The notes beneath the pieces were generated by a model. It was not told the DNA's origin and ran no database searches. It saw nothing but the letters and a program-made list of their open reading frames with translations. The position numbers were made by a program, and so were the translations under genes. A DNA stretch of 64,000 nt from Methylocystis bryophila. Its GTDB lineage: Bacteria > Pseudomonadota > Alphaproteobacteria > Rhizobiales > Beijerinckiaceae. This document shows positions 26,268 to 34,855 of the stretch, one piece after another; the stretch's first letter is position 1; each line of letters starts with the position of its first letter. The stretch lies in assembly GCF_027925445.1 (NCBI RefSeq), contig NZ_AP027149.1:3298501-3362500 (forward strand), read 5' to 3'.

Positions 26268-26587
26268 GCTTCTCGCTGGACGATCTCGCAAGAATCATCC
26301 GCACGCGCCGGGAAGCCACGGAGGAGGCCTCCTACACGAAAAGCTTGTTTGTGGCGGGGACTCCGCGCATCGCCAAGAAGTTCGGCGAAGAGGCGGTCGA
26401 GACCGTCATCGCCGCGCTCGGTGAGGACAAGCAGGCGCTGGCTGGCGAGATCGCCGACGTCCTCTATCATTTGCTCGTGCTGATGGAGGCGCGCGAGATC
26501 GCGCTGACCGACGTGCTCGCGGAGTTGGAGCGGCGCACCGGACAATCGGGCCTTGCCGAGAAAGCGGCGCGGGGGAAACCGTCATGA
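26264..26587 (+). CDS. hisE: Phosphoribosyl-ATP diphosphatase
   Basis: HisE hydrolyses PR-ATP to PR-AMP, the second step of the pathway. The 107-residue protein shows the MazG-like all-alpha motif KKFGEEAVETVIAALGEDKQ and AGEIADVLYHLLVLMEAREI, with the acidic metal ligands. It is monofunctional, so hisI must lie elsewhere. It overlaps hisF and coaA by four bases each. Confidence 0.95.
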   Translation: MSFSLDDLARIIRTRREATEEASYTKSLFVAGTPRIAKKFGEEAVETVIAALGEDKQALAGEIADVLYHLLVLMEAREIALTDVLAELERRTGQSGLAEKAARGKPS

Positions 26588-27561
26588 GCCTCGACGAAGA
26601 CGTCGTCCGCCCAAGCGGAGAAAAGGAGATCGCCTCTCCCTATCGCCGTTTCTCGCGCGCCGAGTGGGCGCGGCTGCGCGCCGACACGCCGCTCACCTTG
26701 ACGGCGGACGATCTCGCGCGGCTCAAATCCTTGAACGACCCGATCTCGCTCGAGGAAGTGATCGAGATTTATCTGCCGCTCTCGCGCTTGCTTGCGCTCT
26801 ATGTTGCGGCCACGCAAGGCCTGTTCAAGGCGACACAACGGTTTTTGGACGCCGAGGACGGCAAGGTTCCCTACATCATCGGCGTCGCGGGCTCGGTCGC
26901 CGTGGGAAAATCGACGACGGCGCGCGTGCTCAAGGCGCTGCTGTCACGCTGGCCGAACACGCCGAAGGTCGAGCTCGTGACGACGGACGGCTTTCTTCTC
27001 AAGAACCGCGAGCTCGAAGCCGCGGGGCTGATGGAGAGAAAAGGATTTCCGGAAAGCTACGACAATCGTGCGCTCCTTCGCTTCCTCTCCGATGTGAAGG
27101 CGGGGCGCTCCCATGTCAAAGCGCCGGTCTACTCGCATCTCATCTATGATGTCGTGGAAGGAGAGCGCCTCGTCTTCGACAGGCCCGACATTCTGATTGT
27201 CGAAGGCGTCAATGTGCTGCTGGCGCCGCGTCCGACGCGCGACGGGCGCGAACGGCAATTCGTCTCCGACTTCTTCGATTTCTCCGTCTATCTGCACGCC
27301 GACGAGGATTTGCTCGAAGAATGGTACGTCGAGCGTTTTCAACGCCTGCGCCACACGGCTTTTCGCGATCCGCGCTCCTATTTCCGCGCCTATGCCGCGC
27401 TCGACGAGAAACAAGCCGACGCCGTCGCAAGAGATATCTGGCGCCGCATCAATCTCGAGAATCTTCGCCAGAACATCGCGCCGACACGCCCACGCGCAAG
27501 CCTGATCTTGACCAAGGGCCCGGACCATCGCGTCGCCGAGGTGGCGCTGAGAAAGCTCTGA
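26584..27561 (+). CDS. coaA: Type I pantothenate kinase
   Basis: CoaA phosphorylates pantothenate in the first step of coenzyme A synthesis. The P-loop is IGVAGSVAVGKSTTARVLKA, followed by VTTDGFLLKNREL and KGFPESYDNRALLRFL. FDFSVYLHADEDLLEEWYVE and FRDPRSYF complete the family pattern. At 325 residues it is the standard prokaryotic type. Its start overlaps hisE, and the his-coaA linkage is common in Hyphomicrobiales. The 245 bases that follow hold no further gene. Confidence 0.95.
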   Translation: MSLDEDVVRPSGEKEIASPYRRFSRAEWARLRADTPLTLTADDLARLKSLNDPISLEEVIEIYLPLSRLLALYVAATQGLFKATQRFLDAEDGKVPYIIGVAGSVAVGKSTTARVLKALLSRWPNTPKVELVTTDGFLLKNRELEAAGLMERKGFPESYDNRALLRFLSDVKAGRSHVKAPVYSHLIYDVVEGERLVFDRPDILIVEGVNVLLAPRPTRDGRERQFVSDFFDFSVYLHADEDLLEEWYVERFQRLRHTAFRDPRSYFRAYAALDEKQADAVARDIWRRINLENLRQNIAPTRPRASLILTKGPDHRVAEVALRKL

Positions 27562-27806
27562 CGCGCGCTACGCAAAAGTCTTTCGCAATCGAAACTTGCT
27601 CCAACGTCTTGTAACGACCCGATTCATTTTTGGATCAACGAAACCATTCGAGCGACGCGTTCAACATACCGGATTCCGAGGGGGTTCTGCTCTGCCGGCG
27701 CCGCGGAAATTCGGGCTCGCGATTGTCAGCTGGCGGCTTCTCGGCTAAAGAAGCTCAATTACAAGCCGCTGAAGCTTAGGTTCAATCCTCTCAAGACGAG
27801 ATAGAC

Positions 27807-28727
27807 ATGCCAAGCGAATCCGACGTCAACGCCTCTTCGCTGCGCGGCTTTCCGGCTTGGATGGAACGCGTCTTCGCGCATGGCGGCTATCCCTTCCTCC
27901 TCGGTTGCGCCTGCCTCATGGATCTGCGGCGCGTCCTCGCGGTCGCCGTGGCGAAGAGCCAAGAAGGCGGGCTCTTCCAAATTCTCGATGATGTCAATTT
28001 TCTCGTTTTCGCCCAGTGGTTCTGCCTGATCGAAATTGCAAGGCGCATCGATTGGTCGGAGGTTCGCGCGACGAGGCTCGAGCGCTTCGCGGGCTTGGCG
28101 CTCGCCCTCTATGCTGGCCTCCTCGTGACGCCGCAATCGCACATCTTCACCGCGATTTTGGGTGTCTGGATCGCAGTCAAGGTCGGCCTGAGCGCGCGGC
28201 AGGCATGGGCGCTCTCGATCCCCCTCGCCCTCGTCAGCATCCAGGACGTGCCGAGCAAGGAGTTTGCGGGCTATTCGCTCTCGGCCTTGGTCGTGCCGAT
28301 CGATGTGCTTGGCGCACGCAGTCTGTTGAGCTTGGCGGGCTACGCGCTGCAGCCCATGAGCGGCTCCGTAATTCGGATCGTAAACGAGGTCCATGGCGTC
28401 AGAGTGATCCCGTCCTGCGCGACGGCCGGGCCGGCCTTCGAAGCGCTCGCCGCCTATAGCGTCTTCGCTTCCTGGCTGCGCGCCGCCATGGGCAGACGGG
28501 TCGTGATCTGCGGCCTCGTGCTGCTGCTGGGCATCACGCTCATCAATTGGGCGCGGCTCGCCCTCACGACGCTCTCTCACGACAGCTACGTCTTTTGGCA
28601 CGACGGCAACGGCAGAGCGATGATCGGCTTGTGCTATCTGGCGCTCGCCTTCCTGATGGCCGAGGTGGCGGCGAGAGTGAAGGCGGGCCCCCCGCCCGCT
28701 TCGAAACATGCGACAGCAGCCCGGTAA
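27807..28727 (+). CDS. Exosortase-like integral membrane protein, copy A
   Basis: The 306-residue protein has about seven or eight hydrophobic spans. It carries VIPSCATAGPAFEAL (Cys204), LINWARLALTTLSHDSY (Arg250) and YVFWHDGNGRAMIGL (His265). A Cys, an Arg preceded by Asn, and a His in late membrane segments form the catalytic triad of the exosortase/archaeosortase superfamily, membrane transpeptidases that cut C-terminal sorting tags. A second protein near the far end of the locus (61907-62755) has the same triad in the same spacing. The conserved C-S-G motif is altered to C-A-T, so activity is not certain. It is the only plus-strand gene at this end of the locus and is convergent with the next one. 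Confidence 0.65.
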   Translation: MPSESDVNASSLRGFPAWMERVFAHGGYPFLLGCACLMDLRRVLAVAVAKSQEGGLFQILDDVNFLVFAQWFCLIEIARRIDWSEVRATRLERFAGLALALYAGLLVTPQSHIFTAILGVWIAVKVGLSARQAWALSIPLALVSIQDVPSKEFAGYSLSALVVPIDVLGARSLLSLAGYALQPMSGSVIRIVNEVHGVRVIPSCATAGPAFEALAAYSVFASWLRAAMGRRVVICGLVLLLGITLINWARLALTTLSHDSYVFWHDGNGRAMIGLCYLALAFLMAEVAARVKAGPPPASKHATAAR

Positions 28728-28797
28728 AGCAGTCCGCCTTCCTAAAGCGCAAACGCGTCTTACTTTATCCCCCTGACGGAGTTGAGCGCCGCCCCCG

Positions 28798-29994
28798 TCA
28801 GCGAAGAGACGGAATGAATTTTTCCGCGATCATCTGATGTACGGGCAAGGGCCTTTCCAGCGGGTTGCTGCCGAAAGGGGCCAGAAGAAAAAAAGCGATC
28901 ATCGCATAAGCCGCCGGATTGGGGATCTGCATCTGCAGACGCCGCGCAAGAGCAAGAATGGCGAGAAGAGCGGCGTTGCAGGCCATGCATTCCCAACGCA
29001 AGAAATCCGCCCCGACCACCGAGATCGCCAGCGGGGCAAGCGATGCGCCGACCACCATCAGCAGCAGAAGGATGTCGCGGTTGCGCAGCCATTGATAGAT
29101 CACCGACAGAAGCAATAGCAGGTAAAGGGATGGAGCAAGGATATACTTTATCGCGCTCAACGAGAGGAGCCTGGAGAGGGGCTCGGCCGAAAATTCGATA
29201 TTCTCCTGCAACGTCGAAAATATCTCGAAATAGCCGCTCCAGAAGGCGTTCTTGCCCATCGCGATCGGCGTCTTGCCAGCCATGAGCGCTTCAAATTCGG
29301 CTTGATCGACGCCCTTAGCGCCAAATATTTTCAAAGAAGCGTAAGCCACGGCGCAGGTGACGAGAATGGCGAATGCGCTTACGAGATTCTTTCGATAATT
29401 GCCCGTCTCGCCGCCTTCGGCGTCTTTTTCGCTTGTTCTGTTCTCAAGAAACAGCACCGCAAGCAGAATTGGCACATAGAACATAAAAATCTCATGCATA
29501 AGAATACCGACCGCAATACCGACAACCAAAACCGGAATATTCGTTATATTTAGAATAAGAATGGACGCGATCACAAAAGCTAAGGCGTCAAAGTTGTCGG
29601 CGGCATATCCGAAATGCGGCAGCAATGCCGGCGAGAGCGCGACGGCCAGCGCAGACACCCGATTGAAGTTAGATTTGCAGAGAAAGATATAGAGAAGATA
29701 GGCAATGACACAACCAACAATGGAAACAAACACTATCGCGAAAATATATTCATTGGTAATAATGGCGTTAATTCGTGTTTTTGATAGGATTGTGCCTAAA
29801 AGCCCCCGGCGAAGGAAGCCAAAATCTGAATAGCTTATATAAAACTGCCAAAGACGGCCAAAGGAGGCGAGCCCTTTTGGCGTAATGATCCATCGATTCA
29901 ATATCAGTAGAAAATACACATAAGGGATTATAACGAAAATCTTATACACAGCCTGATTCTGGTGCTCTGAAATCGTTTCCCGCGCCTTCAACAT
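28798..29994 (-). CDS. Uncharacterised multi-pass membrane protein, possible GT-C transferase
   Basis: The 398-residue protein has about ten hydrophobic spans. An early loop holds QFYISYSDFGFLRRGLLG, with Asp and paired Arg just after the first membrane segment. An acidic residue in the first periplasmic loop is typical of polyprenyl-phosphate-dependent GT-C glycosyltransferases. No family is recognised with confidence. The coding sequence is clearly AT-richer than the genes around it (many ATA, AAT, TTA codons), especially at its 5-prime end. It is the last gene downstream of the arabinose-donor genes, 55 bases after the GtrA-type gene, so it is a candidate for the transferase that uses the donor. 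Confidence 0.6.
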   Translation of the reverse strand: MLKARETISEHQNQAVYKIFVIIPYVYFLLILNRWIITPKGLASFGRLWQFYISYSDFGFLRRGLLGTILSKTRINAIITNEYIFAIVFVSIVGCVIAYLLYIFLCKSNFNRVSALAVALSPALLPHFGYAADNFDALAFVIASILILNITNIPVLVVGIAVGILMHEIFMFYVPILLAVLFLENRTSEKDAEGGETGNYRKNLVSAFAILVTCAVAYASLKIFGAKGVDQAEFEALMAGKTPIAMGKNAFWSGYFEIFSTLQENIEFSAEPLSRLLSLSAIKYILAPSLYLLLLLSVIYQWLRNRDILLLLMVVGASLAPLAISVVGADFLRWECMACNAALLAILALARRLQMQIPNPAAYAMIAFFLLAPFGSNPLERPLPVHQMIAEKFIPSLR

Positions 29995-30049
29995 CGATTT
30001 TCTCTCCAGCTGTCATTTTATAGCCAAAAGCGCCCATCGCGTTTTGTGT

Positions 30050-30445
30050 CTATACTTGTGCGAACGTGTAGAATCGGTGGCCAAAATAGCTGGTGACCGC
30101 GGGCGCGGCGACCCCGATAAAGTGGGCGACGTCCTCGGAACGCCAAGTGAAATGGATCGCCGGAAACAGGTAGCGCGCGAGCCCCACCGATATCACCCAA
30201 ACCAAGACCAAGGCGAAAAGGTTGATGATCGCGAAGCGTTGAAATTCGCTCGCGACGGAGCGCCCAGAACTTTGAAAGACCAGGAGACGAGCCAGGACAT
30301 AGGCCGTCGTCATTCCGAAGAGATAGGCGATCACGACCGCCATCTCGAAGGACATGACATTGCTGAGCAAATAACGGGTCCCCAAATTGACGGCGGCCGC
30401 GACCCCTCCGGTTCCAAGAAAGCGGACGAATTGGGTGGACATCAT
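30050..30445 (-). CDS. GtrA-family small membrane protein
   Basis: The 131-residue protein has four predicted membrane segments and begins STQFVRFLGTGGVAAAVNLG, with YVLARLLVFQSSG and the Arg/Lys-containing loops of the GtrA/DPMS-associated family. GtrA proteins are thought to help move polyprenyl-linked sugars across the membrane or to assist their transferases. A GtrA-type gene also sits beside dprE1/dprE2 in mycobacteria, which matches the context here. Its start overlaps the end of the preceding flavoprotein gene by four bases. Confidence 0.85.
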   Translation of the reverse strand: MMSTQFVRFLGTGGVAAAVNLGTRYLLSNVMSFEMAVVIAYLFGMTTAYVLARLLVFQSSGRSVASEFQRFAIINLFALVLVWVISVGLARYLFPAIHFTWRSEDVAHFIGVAAPAVTSYFGHRFYTFAQV

Positions 30446-31749
30446 GGTTTTGCGCCCCCTAAAGCCGGACCGCCGACGGCCTCCGCCATCTCTTTTCCGA
30501 TGCGGACGCTCTCGGAAATCCCGCGATCTTCCGGGTAGTAAAAACAGGTGTCGGCGACCTGCAAGCCGACGATCGGCGTCTCAATCTTCGGGATCCTCGC
30601 GCCGAAGCCAGGCGGGCAGACCGGCTGCGCGTGCAGCAGACGACCCGCGGTCGCGGCGATCCGGTCCGCGTCGCTCAGCGACGGGTTGATCTTCTTCAAG
30701 TAGCCGAAAGCCTCGTCCAGCAGCTCCTGATTGCTTTTGCTCCAGACGGGCGTGTCGATCGGCGTGTAGTAGGGAACATAGACGATGACATTCTCGAGCG
30801 CTCGCAAATTGGAGAATTCGACGAAGCCAGGGATTTTTATCGAAGGGTCGGACACGTTGACCCAGAAGTTGGGTGTGACGGACCTCGCGAGCTTGAAGAT
30901 CAGGCAGACGACGCCGATGTTTTTGATGGCCTGGTAGGAGTCCTTCAGCTCTTGCGGCAGAGCCGGGATCAATTTCGAGACGAGCGGAGTCGGGACCGTC
31001 GAGATCACCGCGTCGCAAGACGAGAGGTCGCCGCCCAGGCGCACGCCGATCACGCGTCCATTTTCTACGACGACCTCGTCAACGCGCGCGCCGAGACGAA
31101 GCGCGCCGCCCCGCGCTTGGATCGCCTCCACCAGGGCGCGCACCAGCGTCTCCGAGCCGCCGTCAATGTAGCCCAGCTCCTCCTGCAGCAGCGAGCGACG
31201 CGACGTGCCGACCCGCTTGAGCCGGGTCCATAACCATGCGGCGGAGATATTTTCCGCGAGCCCGTAGAACTTCAAATCGAACAAGGGTCGCCACAAGGCG
31301 TCGTAAACCCGCGGTCCGCACCACGCTTGGATCCACTCTTTCGTGGAGATGTTCTCGAGCGAGCCTGCCGCCCTCCGCTTGGTGGCCAGGAACATCATCA
31401 AACCGTAGCGCAGCTTCTCGGCGAAGCTCATGTGCGGGAAGGCCAAAAGCGCGAAGGGGTTTCCCCAATCGTAGAGTCGTCCGCGAAAATGGAAGCCCAT
31501 CTTCGTCGCCACCCAGCGCATCTTGTCGCCGATGCCAAGCTCATCCATGAGCTCCGCGGTCGCGTGGTCCGATTTGCAAACGAAATGATAGTAGCGTTCG
31601 ATCGAAAGGCCGTCGAAATCGAAATGCGCCGCCATCCCTCCGGCGACCTTGTCAGCCTCATAGACCGTCACACAATGCCCCGCCTTCGCGGCGTGATACG
31701 CGGCGGCAAGCCCCATCGCGCCGGCGCCGATCACTGCGACCTTGGCCAT
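30442..31749 (-). CDS. NAD(P)/FAD-dependent amine-oxidase-type flavoprotein
   Basis: The 435-residue protein starts AKVAVIGAGAMGLAAAYHAA with a GxGxxG nucleotide fold, and VTVYEADKVAGGMAAHFDFD is the FAD ribose/pyrophosphate segment. GYIDGGSETLVRALVEAIQA and VISTVPTPLV are common in the protoporphyrinogen-oxidase/UDP-galactopyranose-mutase-like superfamily. The C-terminal PIVGLQVADTCFYYPEDRGI is the usual second FAD-binding end. In polysaccharide loci such proteins act on lipid-linked or nucleotide-linked sugars, but the substrate here is open. It lies one base from the epimerase gene and overlaps the GtrA gene. Confidence 0.8.
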   Translation of the reverse strand: MAKVAVIGAGAMGLAAAYHAAKAGHCVTVYEADKVAGGMAAHFDFDGLSIERYYHFVCKSDHATAELMDELGIGDKMRWVATKMGFHFRGRLYDWGNPFALLAFPHMSFAEKLRYGLMMFLATKRRAAGSLENISTKEWIQAWCGPRVYDALWRPLFDLKFYGLAENISAAWLWTRLKRVGTSRRSLLQEELGYIDGGSETLVRALVEAIQARGGALRLGARVDEVVVENGRVIGVRLGGDLSSCDAVISTVPTPLVSKLIPALPQELKDSYQAIKNIGVVCLIFKLARSVTPNFWVNVSDPSIKIPGFVEFSNLRALENVIVYVPYYTPIDTPVWSKSNQELLDEAFGYLKKINPSLSDADRIAATAGRLLHAQPVCPPGFGARIPKIETPIVGLQVADTCFYYPEDRGISESVRIGKEMAEAVGGPALGGAKP

Positions 31750-31750
31750 T

Positions 31751-32692
31751 TCAAAACTCCAGAACGATCGACGAATAGACCGGATCTTGAAAGGTTTCGG
31801 TCAAGGCCTCGAGCAATGGCGTCGTCCGCACGCCGAAGGTGGTCGGCCAAGGCGTGATCTCGAAGACGTCTGGCGTGACCAAGGCCTTAAGCTGCTTCGT
31901 CGTGAAGGGCGGATTGCGATCGAAGACCGCATAGCCCTCCAAGAGCAGCCAGAACAGGAAATAGGGAATCTGCACGATCGGCGTTTTGGCGCCCGTGGCC
32001 TTTTTGATTTCGCGAATGAGATCAATGTAGGTGATCTTTTCCTGGCCGCTGATGTTGAAGAACTGGCCGGTGCGGGGCGTCTCCACGCAGGAGACGATCA
32101 CGTCGCAGAAATCGCCGACGTAGAGCGGCTGGCGCAGATAGCGTCCGTCGCCCGGGATGGGAAAGACCGGCGCCCGTTGCATAAAGCGGGCGAGCCAACC
32201 CAGATGCTTGCGATCGAACCAGCCGAACATGAGCGTCGGGCGCAGCACCGTCGCCGGCAGGCCGCTTTCGACCACCAGCTTCTCCTGCGCCTTCTTCGTC
32301 TCCGTGTAGAAGTCGCAGGCCATCGAATTGACGACCGACGAGCTGATATGGACGATGTTGCGAACGCCGCCCCGCCGTGCAGCGTCAAGCACGTTCTGCG
32401 TCGCAGTCACGTTATTGTCGATGAACGGCTTCTCGTCGAGGCCGCCGATCTGCGCGTGATTGAGAATGAGCGTATCGACGCCGGCGAAAGCATCCTCCCA
32501 GCCTCCGGGTCTCGCGAGATCGGCTTCGACGACGTCGATATCGGGATGCAGCTGGATGAGCGTCTGGACGTTCGCCTTGTGCTTATCGACGCCGACGATC
32601 GAGCCAATTCTTTTCGCTTTCAATCGAGGGATCAGATTTTGTCCGACGAGGCCGGCGGCGCCCGTGACGACGATCTTTTTGCCGTTGTTCAT
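31751..32692 (-). CDS. NAD-dependent sugar epimerase/dehydratase
   Basis: The extended short-chain dehydrogenase fold begins KKIVVTGAAGLVGQNLIPRL. The catalytic Tyr-x3-Lys is in FYTETKKAQEKL, with Ser in HISSSVVNS. The product of the ATG at 32692 is 313 residues, typical for NDP-sugar or lipid-linked-sugar epimerases. RPTLMFGWFDRKHLGWLARF marks the substrate-binding half. The sugar it acts on is unknown. Expression together with the DprE1/DprE2-like genes suggests further modification of the same sugar, but that is inference. Confidence 0.82.
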   Translation of the reverse strand: MNNGKKIVVTGAAGLVGQNLIPRLKAKRIGSIVGVDKHKANVQTLIQLHPDIDVVEADLARPGGWEDAFAGVDTLILNHAQIGGLDEKPFIDNNVTATQNVLDAARRGGVRNIVHISSSVVNSMACDFYTETKKAQEKLVVESGLPATVLRPTLMFGWFDRKHLGWLARFMQRAPVFPIPGDGRYLRQPLYVGDFCDVIVSCVETPRTGQFFNISGQEKITYIDLIREIKKATGAKTPIVQIPYFLFWLLLEGYAVFDRNPPFTTKQLKALVTPDVFEITPWPTTFGVRTTPLLEALTETFQDPVYSSIVLEF

Positions 32693-32756
32693 TTGAACTC
32701 CCTGCGCCTCTCGCAAAAGTCCGCCGATAAAGGCGCGTCCGCTCCATAGGGATGGG

Positions 32757-33506
32757 TCAGATATTGAGCTTGTTGAAGATAATGACCGGCAGATGACGGA
32801 TTGCCAGCATGATCAAGCGCCAGAAGGCGGGCGCATAGACGACCGGGCCGCCGGTTTCCGACGCTTTGACGATCGCGACGGCGACGGCTTCCGGCTTCGC
32901 CCAGAGCAGGCCCTTCTTCTCGAAGGCCGCCGTCATCGGCGTATCGACAAAGCCGGGCTTGATGACGACCGCGCGCGCGCCGAGCGGCGCGAGCTTGTGG
33001 GCGATCCCCTCGACGAGCCGCGCAAGGCCCCCCTTGCAGGCGCCATAGATGAAATTGGAGCGGCGCCCTCGGTCGCCCGCGACCGAGCCGATCACGAGCA
33101 GCACGCCCGAGCGCTGACGCTCCAGCAGCGCCGCGATCTCGAGGCACCACGCGACGGCGCTCGAGAAATTCGTCGCGATGAGATCGGCGACGGCCTTGGG
33201 ATCGGTTTCGAGCGCCTTCTGCTCGCCGAGCGTTCCATAAGCGAGCAGCGCGACGTCGAGGCCGCCGAGCGCGGCGACCATCTGCTCGAACTGCTTGCGC
33301 GCGTCGACGGCGGCGCAATCGCAAACAAAGATATGCGTCTCCGCAGCGCCAAGCGCTTTTAGATTGGCGGCGATCGCCTCGAGCCGCTCGGCATCGCGCG
33401 CGACGAGCGCGAAGCGCGCGCCCTGCCCCGCCCAGAGTCTGGCGGCGGCTTCGGCGATGGCCGAGGCCGCGCCGAGGATGAGAATCCGCTGCGGCGTGTC
33501 GTTCAT
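32757..33506 (-). CDS. Short-chain dehydrogenase, DprE2-like
   Basis: The 249-residue protein has RILILGAASAIAEAAARLW as the nucleotide site, GSVAG with catalytic Ser, and FIYGACKGGLARLVEG with catalytic Tyr and Lys. DprE2 reduces the keto-sugar made by DprE1 and yields polyprenyl-phosphate-arabinose. The assignment to DprE2 rests mainly on its place behind the DprE1-like gene, since SDRs are numerous. C-terminal hydrophobic residues (FWRLIMLAIRHLPVIIFNKL) suggest membrane attachment, as in DprE2. ATG at 33506 overlaps the DprE1-like stop in ATGA. Confidence 0.78.
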   Translation of the reverse strand: MNDTPQRILILGAASAIAEAAARLWAGQGARFALVARDAERLEAIAANLKALGAAETHIFVCDCAAVDARKQFEQMVAALGGLDVALLAYGTLGEQKALETDPKAVADLIATNFSSAVAWCLEIAALLERQRSGVLLVIGSVAGDRGRRSNFIYGACKGGLARLVEGIAHKLAPLGARAVVIKPGFVDTPMTAAFEKKGLLWAKPEAVAVAIVKASETGGPVVYAPAFWRLIMLAIRHLPVIIFNKLNI

Positions 33507-34846
33507 TGCGCGACTCGTCTCCAAAAATCGGAATTCATGGCTTCGTCCTTATGACGCAGGAATGTCTCCCACTTGGGGAAGGAGGCGCGAAACAAGCGCG
33601 GTGAGATGCGGCCGTCCTTTGCCGGATAGAGCGCGCCCTTGGCCTCGATCACGATTTGATCGAGCCGCGCCATGAGCTTTAGCGTCTTTGCTCCGCGATT
33701 GGGGAAATCGAGAGCGAGAGTCGCGCCCGGTCGCGGGAAGGACAAAATCCCTGGCGACGAGCGGTCGCCGAAAGTCTTGAGCACGGCAAGGAAGGAGGCC
33801 TGGCCCGAGCGCGCGATCTCGGCGAGCAAGGCCTCTATCGCCTGCGGCGCGCTCTCCGGCGGCACGACGCATTGATATTGATACATGCCGGGTCGGCCAT
33901 AGAGCCGGTTCCACTGGCGGATCGCATCGAGGGGATAAAAGAAGGGCGCGTAATGCTGGCGCATGACCCCGGCCTTGCGCTGGCCTGAACGGAAATAGGC
34001 CTCGTTGAAGAGCCCGATCGAAAGCGGATTGAGCAGAAGGGTCGGCGCATCGGCCGGAATGCTCTTTCCGCCGCCGTCGCGATGCGCATCCCTTTCGTCG
34101 TCGTCGCGCCAATTGGCGCGCGAGAACAGGCCTCGCCCGAATTTCGCGCCCTTCGAGCTCGCGTCGATCCAGGCGACCGTGTGCTCGTAACGCTCAGCGC
34201 TTTCCTTGGCGAGCGCGAAGAAGTCGGAAAGGCAGCCATAGGCGATCGTCTCTGAGTCGAGATAGCTGCTCGGCCTCTTCTCGAGCTGCAGTTCGACCCA
34301 TTCGATGACGCCCGTGAGCCCCAATCCGCCGATCGTCGCATTGAAGAGCCCGAGATCGCTCGAGGGCGAGACCTCGCCGCGAAAGCCATCGCTGCGCAAG
34401 AGCCCGAATGACCGGACGTTGCACCCAAAGGATCCCGCGCGATGGTGGTTCTTGCCATGCACGTCATTGGCGAGCGCGCCGCCCAGCGTGACGAAGCGCG
34501 TCCCAGGCGTCGTGTGCAAGAACCAGCCCTGCGGGACGGCGAGAGCGAGTATTTGCGACAAGGAGACGCCCGCCTCGGCGCGCAGCACCCCCGTATCGGC
34601 GTCGAAGGCGATAAAGCGGTCGAGGCCGCGCATGTCGATCGCTGCGCCATCTGTGTTGAGGCAGGAATCTCCGTAGGAGCGGCGTAGGCCCGCCGCCAGC
34701 ACGCCCTGCGCCGGCGCAAGGGCGAGGAGGCTCGGCAACTCGCCGCGAAAGCGCGGACGGGCCACCTGCTGCGCGCGGCGGACGACACGGCCCCAGGACA
34801 GGAAATCGTCGCGTGCGGCGAAGGGTGCAGGCTCGCAAACCATCAT
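33503..34846 (-). CDS. FAD-linked oxidase, DprE1-like (polyprenyl-phosphoryl-ribose 2-epimerase subunit)
   Basis: The 447-residue protein has a VAO/PCMH-type FAD domain: GLRRSYGDSCLNTDG, TTPGTRFVTLGGALANDVHG and KNHHRAGSFGCNVRSFGLLR. The C-terminal half has FPRPGATLALDFPNRGAKTL and GALYPAKDGRISPRLF. These match Mycobacterium DprE1, including the HGKNHH loop and the catalytic Lys in AKD (Lys410 here, Lys418 there). The residue at the benzothiazinone-reactive Cys387 position is Ala378. DprE1 oxidises the 2-hydroxyl of polyprenyl-phosphoryl-ribose. It is followed with a 4-base overlap by the DprE2-like gene. L-gulono/arabinono-lactone oxidase is the main alternative name for such sequences. Confidence 0.85.
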   Translation of the reverse strand: MMVCEPAPFAARDDFLSWGRVVRRAQQVARPRFRGELPSLLALAPAQGVLAAGLRRSYGDSCLNTDGAAIDMRGLDRFIAFDADTGVLRAEAGVSLSQILALAVPQGWFLHTTPGTRFVTLGGALANDVHGKNHHRAGSFGCNVRSFGLLRSDGFRGEVSPSSDLGLFNATIGGLGLTGVIEWVELQLEKRPSSYLDSETIAYGCLSDFFALAKESAERYEHTVAWIDASSKGAKFGRGLFSRANWRDDDERDAHRDGGGKSIPADAPTLLLNPLSIGLFNEAYFRSGQRKAGVMRQHYAPFFYPLDAIRQWNRLYGRPGMYQYQCVVPPESAPQAIEALLAEIARSGQASFLAVLKTFGDRSSPGILSFPRPGATLALDFPNRGAKTLKLMARLDQIVIEAKGALYPAKDGRISPRLFRASFPKWETFLRHKDEAMNSDFWRRVAQ

Positions 34847-34855
34847 GTTGTTACG

